This document shows positions 21,996-34,900 of a stretch of 64,000 nt of DNA, one piece after another (position 1 is the stretch's first letter; every line of letters begins with the position of its first letter). The notes under the pieces are model-generated. The model saw only the letters and a list, made by a program, of their open reading frames with translations, did no database searches and had not been told where the DNA came from. The position numbers were made by a program, and so were the translations under genes. Where the stretch lies: positions 1,170,799-1,234,798 of the forward strand of contig VXAU01001352.1 of NCBI GenBank assembly GCA_013399695.1, given 5' to 3'. This stretch comes from Formicarius rufipectus. Taxonomy: Eukaryota > Chordata > Aves > Passeriformes > Formicariidae.

Positions 21996-24900
21996 CCAGG
22001 TATTCCTGCTTGAGCTCTTTCACTGTTTCTCAGGGTGAGAAGGTCAAATCCAACCCTTTAAAATTTGATTTGGAAAATGGAACCAAGGAGAGGGGGGGAA
22101 GTCAAACAGAATGGGGTTATGTGTGCAGTTACAGGTCTACGGGAACACTCGCTAACCAGATTCCATGTGCCAAAGCTGGGAACAGCCTTCTTCAGGTTGC
22201 CAGACTTCCCTGCCCTTCAAACAGGTGTGAATGCAGAAATGAATCAATGCTGTCGATTTTCCGCTGAAATGAATGGGGATGGCCTTTGCATGACCCACTG
22301 GCTGGGATGACACTGAAGGAGCTCTCATTGGGAATGTCCACGTTGGTTCTGCCACAGCCTCTGGGGGTCATGTGTGCCCAAATTGGCAAATTGTGGCACC
22401 GGAAGGGCAGCTCTGTGTTTGATTAGACACGGAGGAAGATGGATCAGAGGGAAGCACCTGTAAGGACAACAGAGATCAGGAGATAATGAGAGTGACAAGG
22501 AAATAAGAACAGCAAGAAATTAGCCAAAACTGTGTTAGTGATTGTTTTGGGGCTTCTGGGAGACCTTTGGGATTATCTTTGGAATGCGCAGCCAGCAGAG
22601 ATAAACTGGCCGTGCCAGCTGAGTTCTGGGCCTTCACAAAGTTCAGAGCTTCAGAGTTTCACTGGCTCCAACTTGAAATGCTTTTTAGAAGGGCATATGG
22701 GCTCTTTTACAGCACCAGTGGAAATGAAATGACCACTGATTTTCAGAAATCCCCAAATAAACATTATTGTAAATACTGCTCTCTCTTAGCCTGGACTACA
22801 GCTGCACAGGTGAGAGGAACTTTTCAGAGCTTCTGTTGTCAATGTCACATGGCATGAAGCTTTTATGATTCCCATTTTTCAGAACACAACAGGAAAAAAA
22901 AAAAAACAAAAAAACACCAATCTTTGGTTAGTGTAATGAATTTCAGACAAGCTGGTCCAAAAATGGACCCTGTGGTCATCATGTAAAAGTCAGTGCTTTC
23001 CAGGGGCGATGACATTTTGTTATCATAATGTTTCCTTAGGGTTAAAAGAGGAAATAAATGTTCCATTTCAGATACCACTGTGTGATAACTGTTGGCATGT
23101 ACTCTCTGGTGTAAGTGGTTCCCGATGTTAGGTAATTCGGTCCTGAAGCGAGGTGAAAGGAGCTCAGTTTTGCTGCAGATTTCTGGTTCTGAAGCTAGTG
23201 ACAAACCTCAAGACATGAAAATGAAGGCAGAATGACCTCATTCCAATTCAGATGCTGTATGTGAACATTCTGTGGGCAGAATATGAAATTTCTTTATTGA
23301 TCTGGGCCCAAGCACTGAAGTGAGGATCTGCTCTAATCAAACCAAAGAAGAAGCTTGCATAAATGCCTTGAAACAGAACCGGCCAGTTTCTGTGGAGCTT
23401 TGCTGACAAGCAGTTATTTTTCCTATGTTAATATCATTACAGGAAAGTATTGGAACAAGAAAATAAACAAAAAAGCGCTTTAACTTGAGGTTGAGTGGAA
23501 GAATGACGATAGCTGAAGTTCAGAGGAAGTTTTGCCACAGATTTTGCTGAATCCCAGGACTTCATGCATTGTTTCCCTCTAAATGTTTGCAGAGGACTGA
23601 GATGCTGAACACTGAAACCAATCTCCATGTGCCAGTTTGTGTCAAGAAAATGTGTGTGACTGCAGTTGAGTGTGCACACACATGCTTCTTATTAAGGTAT
23701 CCTTTTGCTGTTGCAAATGTAACTTAAAAACTGGGGGTTTTTCCAACATGTGGCACCAACAGAAATATGGGGCCAGATCGATGGGAGCTGCTCTGAGTTC
23801 GGTTTAAGCTGACTGAAAACTGCCTTGTGTTCTGCCCTGTTTGCTCAGAAATGTTAGGGATGATCATGTCAAATCTCCAGGTGTTACTTTGTCATGCTTG
23901 CGTATAGAGATCCCCTTCCTGATTTCCCTTTAGTAGAAAACTGTTATGAATTATTTTAGCTAGTGATGAAAGATTTAGTGTACGTATTTACTTCAGCCCA
24001 CAAAGGGAAATTGGCTTTTTTTTGAGAGATGAATATCAGCTGTATCAATTCTGACTTCCCTTCTTAGGAAGAAGCAACAAGCAGTGCATGCACTAAGGAA
24101 TCAGATATTGCAATGGATAAGAAGTTTTTGAAGAAGATAAAAATCAATTGCTTTCCTCGTCTAATTTTTTGAGGGAAACATACTAACAGGAAGAGGAGAC
24201 TAAGGGAAAAAGACAACTTCTGACAGTGGTGGTTGTTAGTGGTGGGAGTTCAGAGAAACCAGCTAAAGACTGGTTCTGAAGAGAAGTGCTGTGGCGTTCT
24301 TAGTGGAAGCCAGCCAGAAAACTTAGTGGAATATGAAAAAGTCCCAAGAAAGAATGAGATTCAGTGTTTTGAGCTGATAAGTAAAGCACACTGCTTGGTG
24401 CTTTTTAAGGGTTGTAGCACTGGGAAGAAGTTGACTCTGGGGTGCTTTTGCACAGTAAGCTGGTATGGGTATGTATTCAAAGTCAGAGAAGTGTTGAGGG
24501 CTCAATGAATTTAGACAGATGCTTGCAAGCCTTATGGGAGGTCCAGGGCTCAGTGACTTGGAAAAGTTGGGTAAACTTTTACAAACATCTTGCGAGGTCC
24601 TTTTTTTCTTGGCTAGTGTCAGCTTTTTAGCTCACCATGCAGCTTCTTAGTTTCTCTCTTTTGTCCAAAAGCAATTGCATGTCTGGCTTGAAGATCTTTA
24701 AACTGAGAGAGTTTCGGTGACTCCCAGTGTATTTGTCCTTTGTTTGGTTTGTCTTCAGCAAATACCACCACTTCTGTTTAGAAAGAAGCATGTGGTACTG
24801 AGCCTATAAACAAACAGTATACATGGGAATAATAGATAATTGCTGTGTCAAAGTAAACTACAATCTAGTCAGGATGGAAAATCCACTTCTGGCCACTGTT

Positions 24901-26160
24901 GTAGTGAATGATGACATTAAGAACAGACAGCTCCATAATGGAAACTGCTCGGAATTGCTTTATTTTACATGGCAAGCACTTGCTTAAACATAACAATGAG
25001 CAAACAAAATAATTTGTTGAGACTTGACTCTCTCTTAATGGTATGTCGTCGTGCAGCAGGTGTCTATGCATATAATGGTTTGTTTAATCTGTGTCTCTGA
25101 GTCTGCCAAGAACAAACACTCCAAACTGCAAATTAAATCTGAAGAGATAATTTGGAAAAGGCAATTAGTTGGTAGGTGTGGCTGAGTTAGAAAGAGTGGC
25201 TTGGAGGAATCTTCTTAAGTGAGAAGGTGCCCAGTCAAGGCCCAGCTGTATCAAGGACTGCCTGGCTGTCCTGCTTGTACCTCCATGCTGCAGACTAGTT
25301 TTCAGTAAAGCAGAAGAGCTCCAGCATTTCCTGTGAAGCTTTATATCTTATAAATTTGAAATTTTCACATATGCTACAATTGTCTTTTGACTCAGTGGCT
25401 TTTAAAGGTACCGGATGATTTTAGACATTAAAAAGGAGAATGTCTGAAATACTTGCAAAGGCAGCTTTACATAACATCATCCAGTGTGGCCCTCTGAGGA
25501 TATGCATTGGTGTGTTCTATGAAGGACCTGTTTGTTCTCCTCTTTGATACAGTTTTGTGGAATCAAGATCACAGCTGAATGAAATGTGCTTGAAGATAAA
25601 ATAGGTAACAAAGCTGGAATGATAATGAAACTTTACTAAGGCAGCTCTTCTCTTGTTTCAAAGAAGGCTTTACTAATAATTTTCCCAAACTTCTCTATTT
25701 ATCTGTGATATTTCACTGCCATTTATTAGTGGGATTGGATTCATGTATGAAGCCATGCAGATAACCCCAAATGACACAAGTTCTGCATTATCCAGGGAAA
25801 ATGATGAATACCTTTATACTACAATATTTGCCCTCAGGAATAATTGACATACACAGCAGTTTTTTCACTTATTCTGCAAAAATGAGTAAAACATTGTCCG
25901 TATCAGTTCAAAGACTTAACACAAAATCTGATTTTGTTGATGTTGAGTGCAGAATGCCATTATCATTTTCATTTGATAGCACTTTATGTAAGCGTAAGTA
26001 ATAATTTGATATGAAAAAAGGGGAAAACTGAGTTTTGTTTGCATTTCATATGTATTTCACTTTTATCTTTCTTAGGATATTTCCTTTCAAGGATGGCTTA
26101 TTACAGTAGCAGTTTGTAAACAGGGGCTATTTAGGGAAGAGAAAGTCATTCCAGTAGTAC
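21996..26160. other. Non-coding DNA, no gene seen
   Basis: The sequence is mixed, with an A-rich run at 22893-22916. No exon, RNA gene or classifiable repeat was found. Confidence 0.6.
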
Positions 26161-26166
26161 GCAATA

Positions 26167-26276
26167 CAGTGAAAATACATCAACTCCAATTTAGCTTTAC
26201 ACAGAGAAGCATCAGAGAAAGTGCACTGAAAATACATCAATTCCAATTTAACTTTATACAGAGAAGCACCAGAGAA
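26167..26276. repeat. 57-bp-period tandem duplication
   Basis: 53-bp copies at 26167-26219 and 26224-26276 differ at 5 positions (about 91 percent identity). The period is 57 bp, or 19 codons, so a minus-strand open frame (26127-26345) reads through both copies and shows a repeated K-KLELMYF motif. It is not part of a recognised gene, so the frame preservation is probably accidental. Confidence 0.85.
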
Positions 26277-26279
26277 CTG

Positions 26280-27344
26280 CAAGTGCAGTCTTATAAATGT
26301 AGGAGCTAAGCCTTTGTCTTCACTTTTCCAAAGGAAGAACCACATCCTGTGAGGTGCTCAGCATCTGCTGCCCTAATCAATACAGCTGAGAGCTGGCTTT
26401 TCTCCGTAGGTTTGTTCTTTTAGCCAGCAACTGTCCAACTATAAGAAAGCAGCATTGTTTGGTGTGAGGAAGGGAAAAAAAGAATTATATCTTTTATGGG
26501 AAATCTAAATCATCTTGTCATCATATAACTCAAAGATGGCCGAGTATGTTTTCCCTCAAATTTGTTTAAACAAACAAATGTAATTCTTAGGTTTAGGCCT
26601 TGCAAGCCAAGTTTCCGTCCAGCATGAATTTAGGACATAAAGATTTGTTTGTGATGGAAACAATGCCAGACACTTCTGCACAGCAGCGTGATGGAGCGCT
26701 GCTCCAACGCAGCTTATAAACCCGGATTCAGGCAAACAGAGCTGCTCTGTCTAATTTGGCCTGCGCCGGGTGACTACAATAGCATAATTGTGCAGCTTGG
26801 AAGCCTTTCCCCCCTCTGCTGAAACCATGCAGCATTCAAACACGTGTGAGAGGAGAGTTTCTTGGACCAGAGGCCCGAGCTGCAGCCCCTGCGTGTCCCC
26901 CGAGCCCTCCCGTGGGGTGGGTGCTCCCGGTGGGCACTGCACGTGGTGCTCGGGGCATCCCACTGCCCTGGGGCAACCACACTGCCTTGGTAGGACATCT
27001 CGTTTCCCTGGCAGTGTGTGGAGGAGAATTCCCTTTCGTGGGAGGGTTTGCTCTTCTAGGTTAGACAGCAAGACGTGGTTGGTGGAGGTTATTTGTGGGT
27101 TCGGCTGTTTTGATGCTTGGGGTGTGCATGAGGGGTGCCTGCTAATGAGAAGCACTCACAATTTGGGTTCTTTTGGAGCCTAGTCCAAAGCTTTATGGAA
27201 AGGATTTCTAACATCTGAAAGGAGCTGCGTTCCATTTCTCACCCAAGGTGCACATATACTGTCATCTTGTTCCTACAGCAAAATCATGAAAGGAGAGAAG
27301 AAAAACCAACCTTTCAATATTGTAATATATATCCCTTCATGTTC
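26280..27344. other. Non-coding DNA with a GC-richer patch
   Basis: From about 26690 to 27060 the sequence is GC-richer and carries scattered CpGs, with CCTGCGCCGGG near 26760 and GAGCCCTCCCGTGG near 26899. Open frames of up to 134 codons on both strands here are explained by the GC content and show no domain. No promoter is identifiable. Confidence 0.5.
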
Positions 27345-27645
27345 ATAGAGTCATAGAATCTCATAATGTCCTGATTTGGAAGAGATCCATAAGGATCATC
27401 AAGTCCAACTCCTGACCCTGGGCAAGACAACCCAAACACTTCTTGAACTGTGTCAGGCTTGGTGCTGAGCCCAGTTCCCTGGGGAGCCTGTTCTGTTCCC
27501 CAACACCCCCTGGGTGAGGAACCTCCACCTAATATCCAGCTGAAATGTCCCCTGGCACAGCTTTGTGCTGCTCCCTTGGGTCCTACTGCTGGTCACCTGA
27601 GAGGAGAGATCTGTGCCCTTCCCTCTGCCTCACTTGAGTTCAGGG
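27345..27645 (-). mobile_element. CR1 LINE fragment, minus strand
   Basis: The plus strand carries the reverse complement of a CR1 3' end. TCATAGAATCTCATAATG is the terminal short repeat. GGATCATCAAGTCCAACTCC, then TTCCCTGGGGAGCCTGTTC and CCTAATATCCAGCTGAA follow in CR1 order. The pattern is of the CR1-J or related type by its AAGGATCATCAAGTCCAACTC start. It is 5'-truncated at about 27645. Confidence 0.85.
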
Positions 27646-27649
27646 CTTC

Positions 27650-30600
27650 TGAATGTTTCATCTGCCTCTGTGGTCAGTAGTACAGCACTTTGCATGTCAC
27701 TGTCAAAGAAATAAATACAGACTGCATTTTGGTGAAAAAAGGAGTATTTCAGTGAGCACTTCCTGTAAGAGGGAGGAGTAGAATGTTTTTTCCAGCAATA
27801 TATAATTTGGAAGGAAAACTGACAACATTTTTGTTGTGAAAGCAAAATGCCTCCTTAAAACACTTAATTTTAGGCATTTAAATTAACCAAAAATGCTTGT
27901 TAGGGCTCCAAATATTCCTCTACTTTGTCCCTGAGCAAAGTTTCCTTTCCATTTCGTTTAGGCAAAATATGAGGAAATTTTGTTCATTTATTCTTTTATT
28001 GACAGTGCAAGAGATGATGGGAACTAAATGTATTAAAATGTATTTGTGCATACACTTTTGTGAAAAGGATGCTAGTTACCCCTTTCAGAAGCCAGCACAC
28101 ATATACATGACTTGACCCAAAGTTATAATTTCTGTGTTTGTCTTTGGGTTCTCAGTTTCAAAATAACAGTTCCTGGGGAAACTGAATGAAATTTTGCTCA
28201 AATATTTATGTGAAGACTCCTGTAACCTCAAGTTATTGTTCATGCTAAATAGCTAAAGAACTAGCACAGAAAAATGGATAATTTTTTTTTTTTTAAGAAG
28301 AGCTCCATTCTAAGGTCTTTTTGTCTTCTAAAAAACAAGCATTCCATCTAATTTTAGAGTATTTTGAGAGAGATAGTTTAGTATCTTTTAATCCTAATAG
28401 CATTGAGGTCATGGTCTGACACTAAAATCCAGGTCGTGATATATGCTCAGATATTTTTTAATTAGAATGATTAATGAAATGTTAAGCCACTGACCATTAT
28501 GGCCTCTACACAAGAAAAAAAAAGAAATACAGAAATTGTGGAATTATTTTTTTCTGGTGGCAGCTGGGTAGAGTAGAATTGGTGGTACAATCCCATGGCC
28601 CGTCCCTTGTCAGAGTTTTGAAGGTCAAAATAAAACCCAAATAGGTAAATAGATTTCAGAATGCCTTATTGCCAGTCTCTGTAGTGTGGTCTGAAGTCCA
28701 AGCCTTCACTCCAGGAGTCACCCATCACTCTCAAGAAGAAGACAAATTTGAATTTTGTGGTATGCAGTTAATTTGCCTTCAATGGTAGTGGGGTCTGAGA
28801 AGAAAGACCTGTGAGTTTCTTCTCTTAGTCACTTATATTGAGCAAATGTAGCCTGCCCCTCCATGGGAGTTCCTTCTGACTCGTGACCAAGACCTCCTGA
28901 ATATCCTGCTGACAGGCTTCCTCAAGATGCTTTAGAGTTTGAATTTTAGACTTTGTACTTGGTAAATCCTTTGAAACCCCTTGGCCCAGTGGGTAGCACT
29001 GTCTCCAGAGGGAAGGCAGACTGAATTTTCCGCTGTGTGTGTCCATGCACTTGCGTTTTGACACGTCCCATGTCTGATGGCAACAGTAGGTACTCCCATG
29101 AGTGATGGCAGCTCCTTGCCTTGGCATGGCTCACACACTGCTGTGAACTGTGTCATGATTTGGAAGCTCTGCATGTTTCTTAGAAAGAGATCTCTAAGCC
29201 ATGTTCAAACACAGAAAATGGTGAGGGATTAGTTGCTCCATGGGTGATAAGCTTTTCATGTTAAATGTTTGTGCATATTTCCATTTGTTTAACTTCAGCT
29301 TCAACTTTTGGACCGTACTGTCTCCCTTCTCCTCCTCCCTTCTGAGCTGAACAATTCTAAAATGAGGTCTGCTTTTAGGAAAACTGTGAAGACACTTCTC
29401 TTTGAGTGATTTTAGGGCAGCAAAGGAAATAAGATCTGAAACCATAGACTAGTTTTGTCACTGCACTTGGCCAGTGCCAAATGGAAATTGAACCACAGGT
29501 CTCAAATTATGCTTTTAAGACCTGGAATGAGTCCTGTTCAGACGAGCTCTGCTGACTTCAGTGAGGCCAGGGCAGGCGTGTGAGCCTTCCTGACACAAGA
29601 TTTTTGAAATTTCACAACAGAACTTAAACCCCACACTTTTCAAGGGGTGTCCAAATATGGTAAAACAAGCAGAAAAATACTTCCCTTTTCATCAGCTGAG
29701 AGCTGCCATTCACAACACAAACACGAGGCTTTTAGTAAACTCCGGGGAGTTTCTTACTGCTCGGAGGAAGAGAAAAACCCCAGGGTGACAAGGGTTCGTA
29801 GCTGCCTTATGCGACTGCTGTTGCTACCCTGGAGGTAAACAGGAAGAGGATCTGATATACTTAAAATAACCAAGCTGGTTTAAGGAGGGAATGTGTTATT
29901 CTTGCTTCCTGTGTGAGGCAGAGTTAATCACTGCCAGCAGCCCGCAGCATGGGTTTTCTTACCGAGAAATCCCTCTGTGTCATGTCGCAGTACGCACTTC
30001 GGTGGCTGTCTCGCTTCAGTGACACAAGGCGGACTTTCCTTTCCTCATCATCCTGGGATGTTATGGGGTTTTCCTGCCCTCAGAGAAGACTTTTTTACTT
30101 TTTTTTTTCTTTTTTAATAATTGCTCTTAGCAAAAATGACTAGATAATGAAGCCAAACAAGGAGATACCCTGTAGTTCCTGTGATGACACACCTCATTGC
30201 TGCTGACTCACCTGGTGATAAAAGACGTTCTGTTGATATTTCTACTAATGACAAAAATAAACCTCTGCTAAGAAAATGACCTCATTTGTTATATGTGATT
30301 TGTGGGCTGAGCTCTTTTAAAAACTCCAATTACTTTGTGTCAGGTAAAAATACACTGGTGTTAGAGGTGACTTGCATTGTGTTGAAAGATTACAGTTTAC
30401 CCATAGCCTTTGTGTTAAGGTATTTTGCAGTGAGTTAGATGTGACCCAAAGTGTTTGAATTTTGTTGTGGATCCAACTCCAGATCTCAGCAGGCTGGGGA
30501 ATGTATATTTGCCATACCAGTTCAAGATCTGCCTAGGAAATGGGAGAAAGGAGAATCCTTGTCATCAGTAGGTATTGCCACTTAGAGACGAAAACCCTGA

Positions 30601-30840
30601 TTTTTTTGTTCCATTTTGTTTGTGTTTTAATGCATGTATATATGCCAATGTACTTCAAGTTGGTGTAAATGAGGGTAGAAACAGCTCTGAATAATGCTAT
30701 GTTTTAGAGCTCTGACAAAACAGATGTTAGTGATTATAAAACAACTGGTAGCATTTGTGTTCCTATTTAATGCAAGACCCAGCGGAGGAACGTGCATTTG
30801 GACCTTATGAAATCAGTCCAAATACCTGGAAGGACATGTG
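27650..30840. other. Non-coding DNA, no gene seen
   Basis: The sequence is AT-leaning with short homopolymers. At 29940-30060 there is a small patch with several CpGs (TCGCAGTACGC, CTTCGGTGG, AAGGCGG). It is too short to call a CpG island. No exon was recognised. Confidence 0.55.
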
Positions 30841-30848
30841 AAATCTGT

Positions 30849-30915
30849 TAGATTTAAATCTCTTTGATTTAAATAATTTTAAATTGATTTGAAAAAAAAT
30901 TGATTTAAATAAATG
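30849..30915. repeat. AT-rich repeated GATTTAAAT motif
   Basis: GATTTAAAT occurs at 30851, 30866 and 30902, with a related TTTTAAATTGATTTG between them. It is a low-complexity cluster. Confidence 0.7.
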
Positions 30916-30919
30916 TAAG

Positions 30920-31905
30920 TGTTTTTGAGAGAGCTTTCCTTTCTCTTCACTTTCTGTTGTTCTGATTTGCCAATGTGCATCACAGTTTATCATCTCGGAT
31001 CCATCACCACATCCAGATGGTCTAAGTCACCTTCTCTTCCCCAGGTAACTTCAATCTCATTGTAATTGTAAGATGTGTCATTGAGTGTGAAACCAGCCAG
31101 TACAATTACAGGATATGAGTATTCAGGGGGCAGATTTCTCTGCAGGTAAATCCAGAGGATATAACTCAGAGTTGTCACAGTAAATTCAGCAGCAGTGCTC
31201 CTCAGGATGAATATTATTTAGAAAAAAAATCTGTTTCCTTCTCTGATGTAAAACTGCTGAAGTTTCTCTGGCACTGGTCAGTGCCTATCCACCTTTATAA
31301 ACTTTTAGATAGTCTTGACTACCTACAGACCCCTTTAACATAATGTGCAGAAAATAACTAGGGAGATATACAGCATTTCCACAGATGTTAGGATTTAGAA
31401 ACTAAAGATACATGAAAAGGAGCTCCTGTTGACTCCATTTCCTAGGGACTAACAGAATTACATTGTTCTGGACTAAGGATTTATTGGGTTTGATTCTCAG
31501 CTTTGAGATATTAAACCTCTATATGGATTTTTTTCATGCCTTTTCAAGGTGAGCCAATTTATTTGTTGCCTTTGAGGTGGCAGAGACTGGACAGTCCTGC
31601 AGTTGTGGAGCTGGCATCAGCCAGCTGAGCACAGGCCAGGGTACAGGGGTGGACCACTGTCGATCAGCAACACCGAGTGTGTCCTCATAACTTGTGAACC
31701 TGCGGTGTTTATGCCTTGCCTACAGGCCTAGCTATGCCACAGTCAAAGTAGATGGTCTTGATGCATGGACATTACATTCTTCTGACCAAACCACGCATGC
31801 TTGTGACCCTTGTTTGTGAGCTGAATGAACAACGTCATGGTGGTGACACCATCGTGCTGATTTTTCTCCATGTGTCTCCTCCAGCATGAGGCCTGAGCTG
31901 TTCCT
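30920..31905. other. Non-coding DNA, no gene seen
   Basis: Ordinary sequence. Nothing was recognised. Confidence 0.6.
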
Positions 31906-31907
31906 CT

Positions 31908-31990
31908 TTGCAAAAAACAAAAACAAAAACAAACAAACAAAACAAAAACAAAAACAAAAAAAAAAAAAACACAAAAACAAACAAACAAAC
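31908..31990. repeat. A-rich simple repeat (AAAAAC/AAAC)n
   Basis: Imperfect AAAAAC and AAAC units with an A13 run inside. Opposite-strand open frames rich in F, C and V here are the repeat translated. Confidence 0.9.
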
Positions 31991-31994
31991 CTGA

Positions 31995-34900
31995 TGATTT
32001 TGTCATTTGTGTGGGGAAAAGTGCTACCTAAAGAAAAATATATTCTAAATTGTCCTTTTAAATCCCTGGAAAATGTCTGGATAGTAAACACCAGAGACTC
32101 AATTCCCAACCACGTTGGTTGTAAAAAAAAAAAGAAAAATCACTGTTGCTGTGTCACAGTGGACATCCCAAGTTCTTGGATTAGACTCAAAACAATAACC
32201 AAACTTTCTCTCCCAAGGAGCAGACGTGGGATAAGGATGGCTTGTTATGGCCTCCATCTCCTCCCCAGGTCTTGTGATGATTACAGCTGAGTTGGCCTCT
32301 CTAAGTCTGCAGCTAAGTCTTCAGTTAAGATGTAGATCCATTAACAGAAATGTCAGTTTACTATAAAGAGGGCTCTTGTGAAATCTCCTACTGGATTATA
32401 GGGAGGCGACAAAAACAGTGAAACATCCTGAGACTCCCCATATAGTTTTGCAGTTCCAGGAGGTCTGAACAAGCATTAGAAACCAAAGCATTTAACTGAG
32501 CCAAAGCAAATAAATCTTTTTGAGGTTCTTCTTGTATTAGTTACAAAGACACTTAAAACCTTTCGGAGGCAGATGTGCTGCCGCTGAAAAAATAGAAAAG
32601 CAAAAACTGACTTAAAAGTATTGAGTTCTTCATAGAGGGCTGGATTCTTTTAGCTACTAGTAAAGGTGATTTTTCACAAAGTTTAAAAGCAGAAGGGATA
32701 AGATCAAGATTGTAAAAGTAGGACAGAAGAACAAGTGAATCATTAAAAAGACAATATTAGCCAAAGACTGATGCCTCACCTCATTACTTTGTACTAACAA
32801 CTCCTGTGAGCAAAGCCAGTAATTAAACTAATAACTAAGAAAGCAAAAGTTATTATGAGTTATTATCAAGCGCCATTTACCAGGATGGTTTGCAGTCATG
32901 TCACAGGGACCGGCTAAAAACACGGTCATGGTAACTTTTCCTACTCATTGACTCATTAGGTGCATCTTGGTTAAACTGAAACATTGTTCTAAATATTACA
33001 GGAATATGGTACTTGGCTCAAATAAGCAAACAATTTTGTGTTTTGAACATTGAGAAGAAGTTCTCTGTTCTTAAAGAAAGCATATGGACATCAAAATAAA
33101 TCAGTTTGAGCAGTTACTGTGTATGAAGTTATACTGGATCTTAAAAATTATAAGTACTTTGAAATTAATCAATTTCCTGAAATATTAATTTCATGTATGT
33201 CCTTACCTCTGTTATATTTTGGTCTTTCCATTCTACCAAGTACTCAGCAGGAGAGAAAATAACAAACTTTTACAACCCAAAAAGACCAGGAGATGACAAA
33301 TGTAGTCATGTAGTTGTGGGATTCTCAGTGGAGAGAACAGATGAAACATCAGCCACAACCAAACTCCCCCTTAGTGTGTTAAGACATGCTGGTTAAAAGT
33401 CTAGTCCTTCTGTAAATACTAGGGTTGAATCTATGACCTCGATAATTTAACAATACTTAAAAGAAGTGGAACTCAGGGGATATTCAAAACCTGGTAAAAT
33501 GGAGTATTTTGAGTGGTCATATTCCCTAAAGCTGCCTAGAAGAAAAGAGGGCACAATGAAAACTGGAGGGATATTTAAATCCAAGGAGCTTTGAAGACTT
33601 TTGTAAGACTTTCCAGGGAGGTAGGGATGTATTTGTCAACTTGCCTAAACATCTTCACTCCATATGTTTTCACATTTTGCTCCTAATCTTCTAATGCATT
33701 TTTGCATTAAACAGCCATTGAATAAAAAGATTTTCCTGGGATAATGTCAGGAACCAGTTTTCCTCCTCCCAGTGGTGTGTTCTGCCCATCAGGCTACAGA
33801 ACTGGTGCCTTGCCTGCTGCTGTCCTTGCTGGGAGAGCTCTGCCTTCTTGCCCACCTTCTGCCTGTGGGAAATGTCCTTGCAGGGACAGAGTGGGATAGC
33901 CCAGGGATTAGAGCAACCTGGAGCAACAAAAGGCAGAGGATTTAGGCCTTTAAGGCTGAGAGAAGACAACAGCTATGTCAAGGACTTCTGAGGAATGTCC
34001 TGTAGCTTTTGGTGTCCACAGAGCTCTGCAGCAGGAGCAGAGGATCCTGCCTCAGCATCAGGACCACCTGAGACTTGGGCTATCCTCAAGCAAACAGGTC
34101 CCACAAGTGGCATTCACCTGCAGTCACAACCCTTCGTGTATGACTGGGTTTTTCCCCAATGGATATTTGTGAAACTTCATTTGAAAAGGTTGTACTTCAA
34201 CATGTATGATGGAAATGGGCTTTGGGAAGAGTTGTTTGGCAAGTGCACAGTTGTGGACTCCTGAAATTACCCGATTGCCTACCCTGATACGAGGTCCTGT
34301 CTGGCAGTGCCATGTGAGCTGGCAGTGTAATGGCATTTCAGAACAGGCAGGTGTTTGGCATCAGTGCCATGCTCATGTTCTTGTGTGTGGGCACCTGTGT
34401 TTGCTTCAGTAGCTGGTGTAAGGGATCTTGATGCGCTACACAAGAAATGGCCAGAATTTTTGGCCTTAGTTTCTCAAGTACAAGTGAAAGTTGAAGGATA
34501 AATTTTTGAAGCAGGAATTAAAAATTGTGAGCTGTTGATCCCTGCTGTATTTATGAATGTGCTATGGATCAGAGTGATCATCTCACAAGTTGAAAAAAAA
34601 AATTAAAATGGAAAAATCTCTCCATGCCCAGTTCAGATTAAATCTAGAAAATATTTATTTGGCATAAAAGTTTCAGGCCTCATCTAGAAACTAGTATAGG
34701 AGTACAGTAGAGCTAAGGCCACTTGCAAAGGTACATTCTGACATTTGTCCCTTGCCTCCCTTCACCCGTTCTGCCTTCACCATTTGCAAAGCAAGAGATT
34801 CTCTGAGGTGCAACAGCAAGAGAAAAAAGGCCACGTGCTTCTGTGGCAGAGAGAACTGCTGTAGAAAAGCACTTTGTTTTGTAGTTGCATGTGAATGCTG

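Noticed and set aside
22394..22410. TGGCACCGGAAGGGCAG resembling a retroviral primer-binding site
   Set aside because: The match to a tRNA 3' end is poor and no LTR end precedes it.
26751..27155. 134-codon frames on both strands
   Set aside because: GC-rich patch with overlapping frames on both strands. No domain seen.
31732..32109. 125-codon frame rich in F, C and V
   Set aside because: Translation of the A-rich simple repeat at 31908-31990 on the opposite strand.
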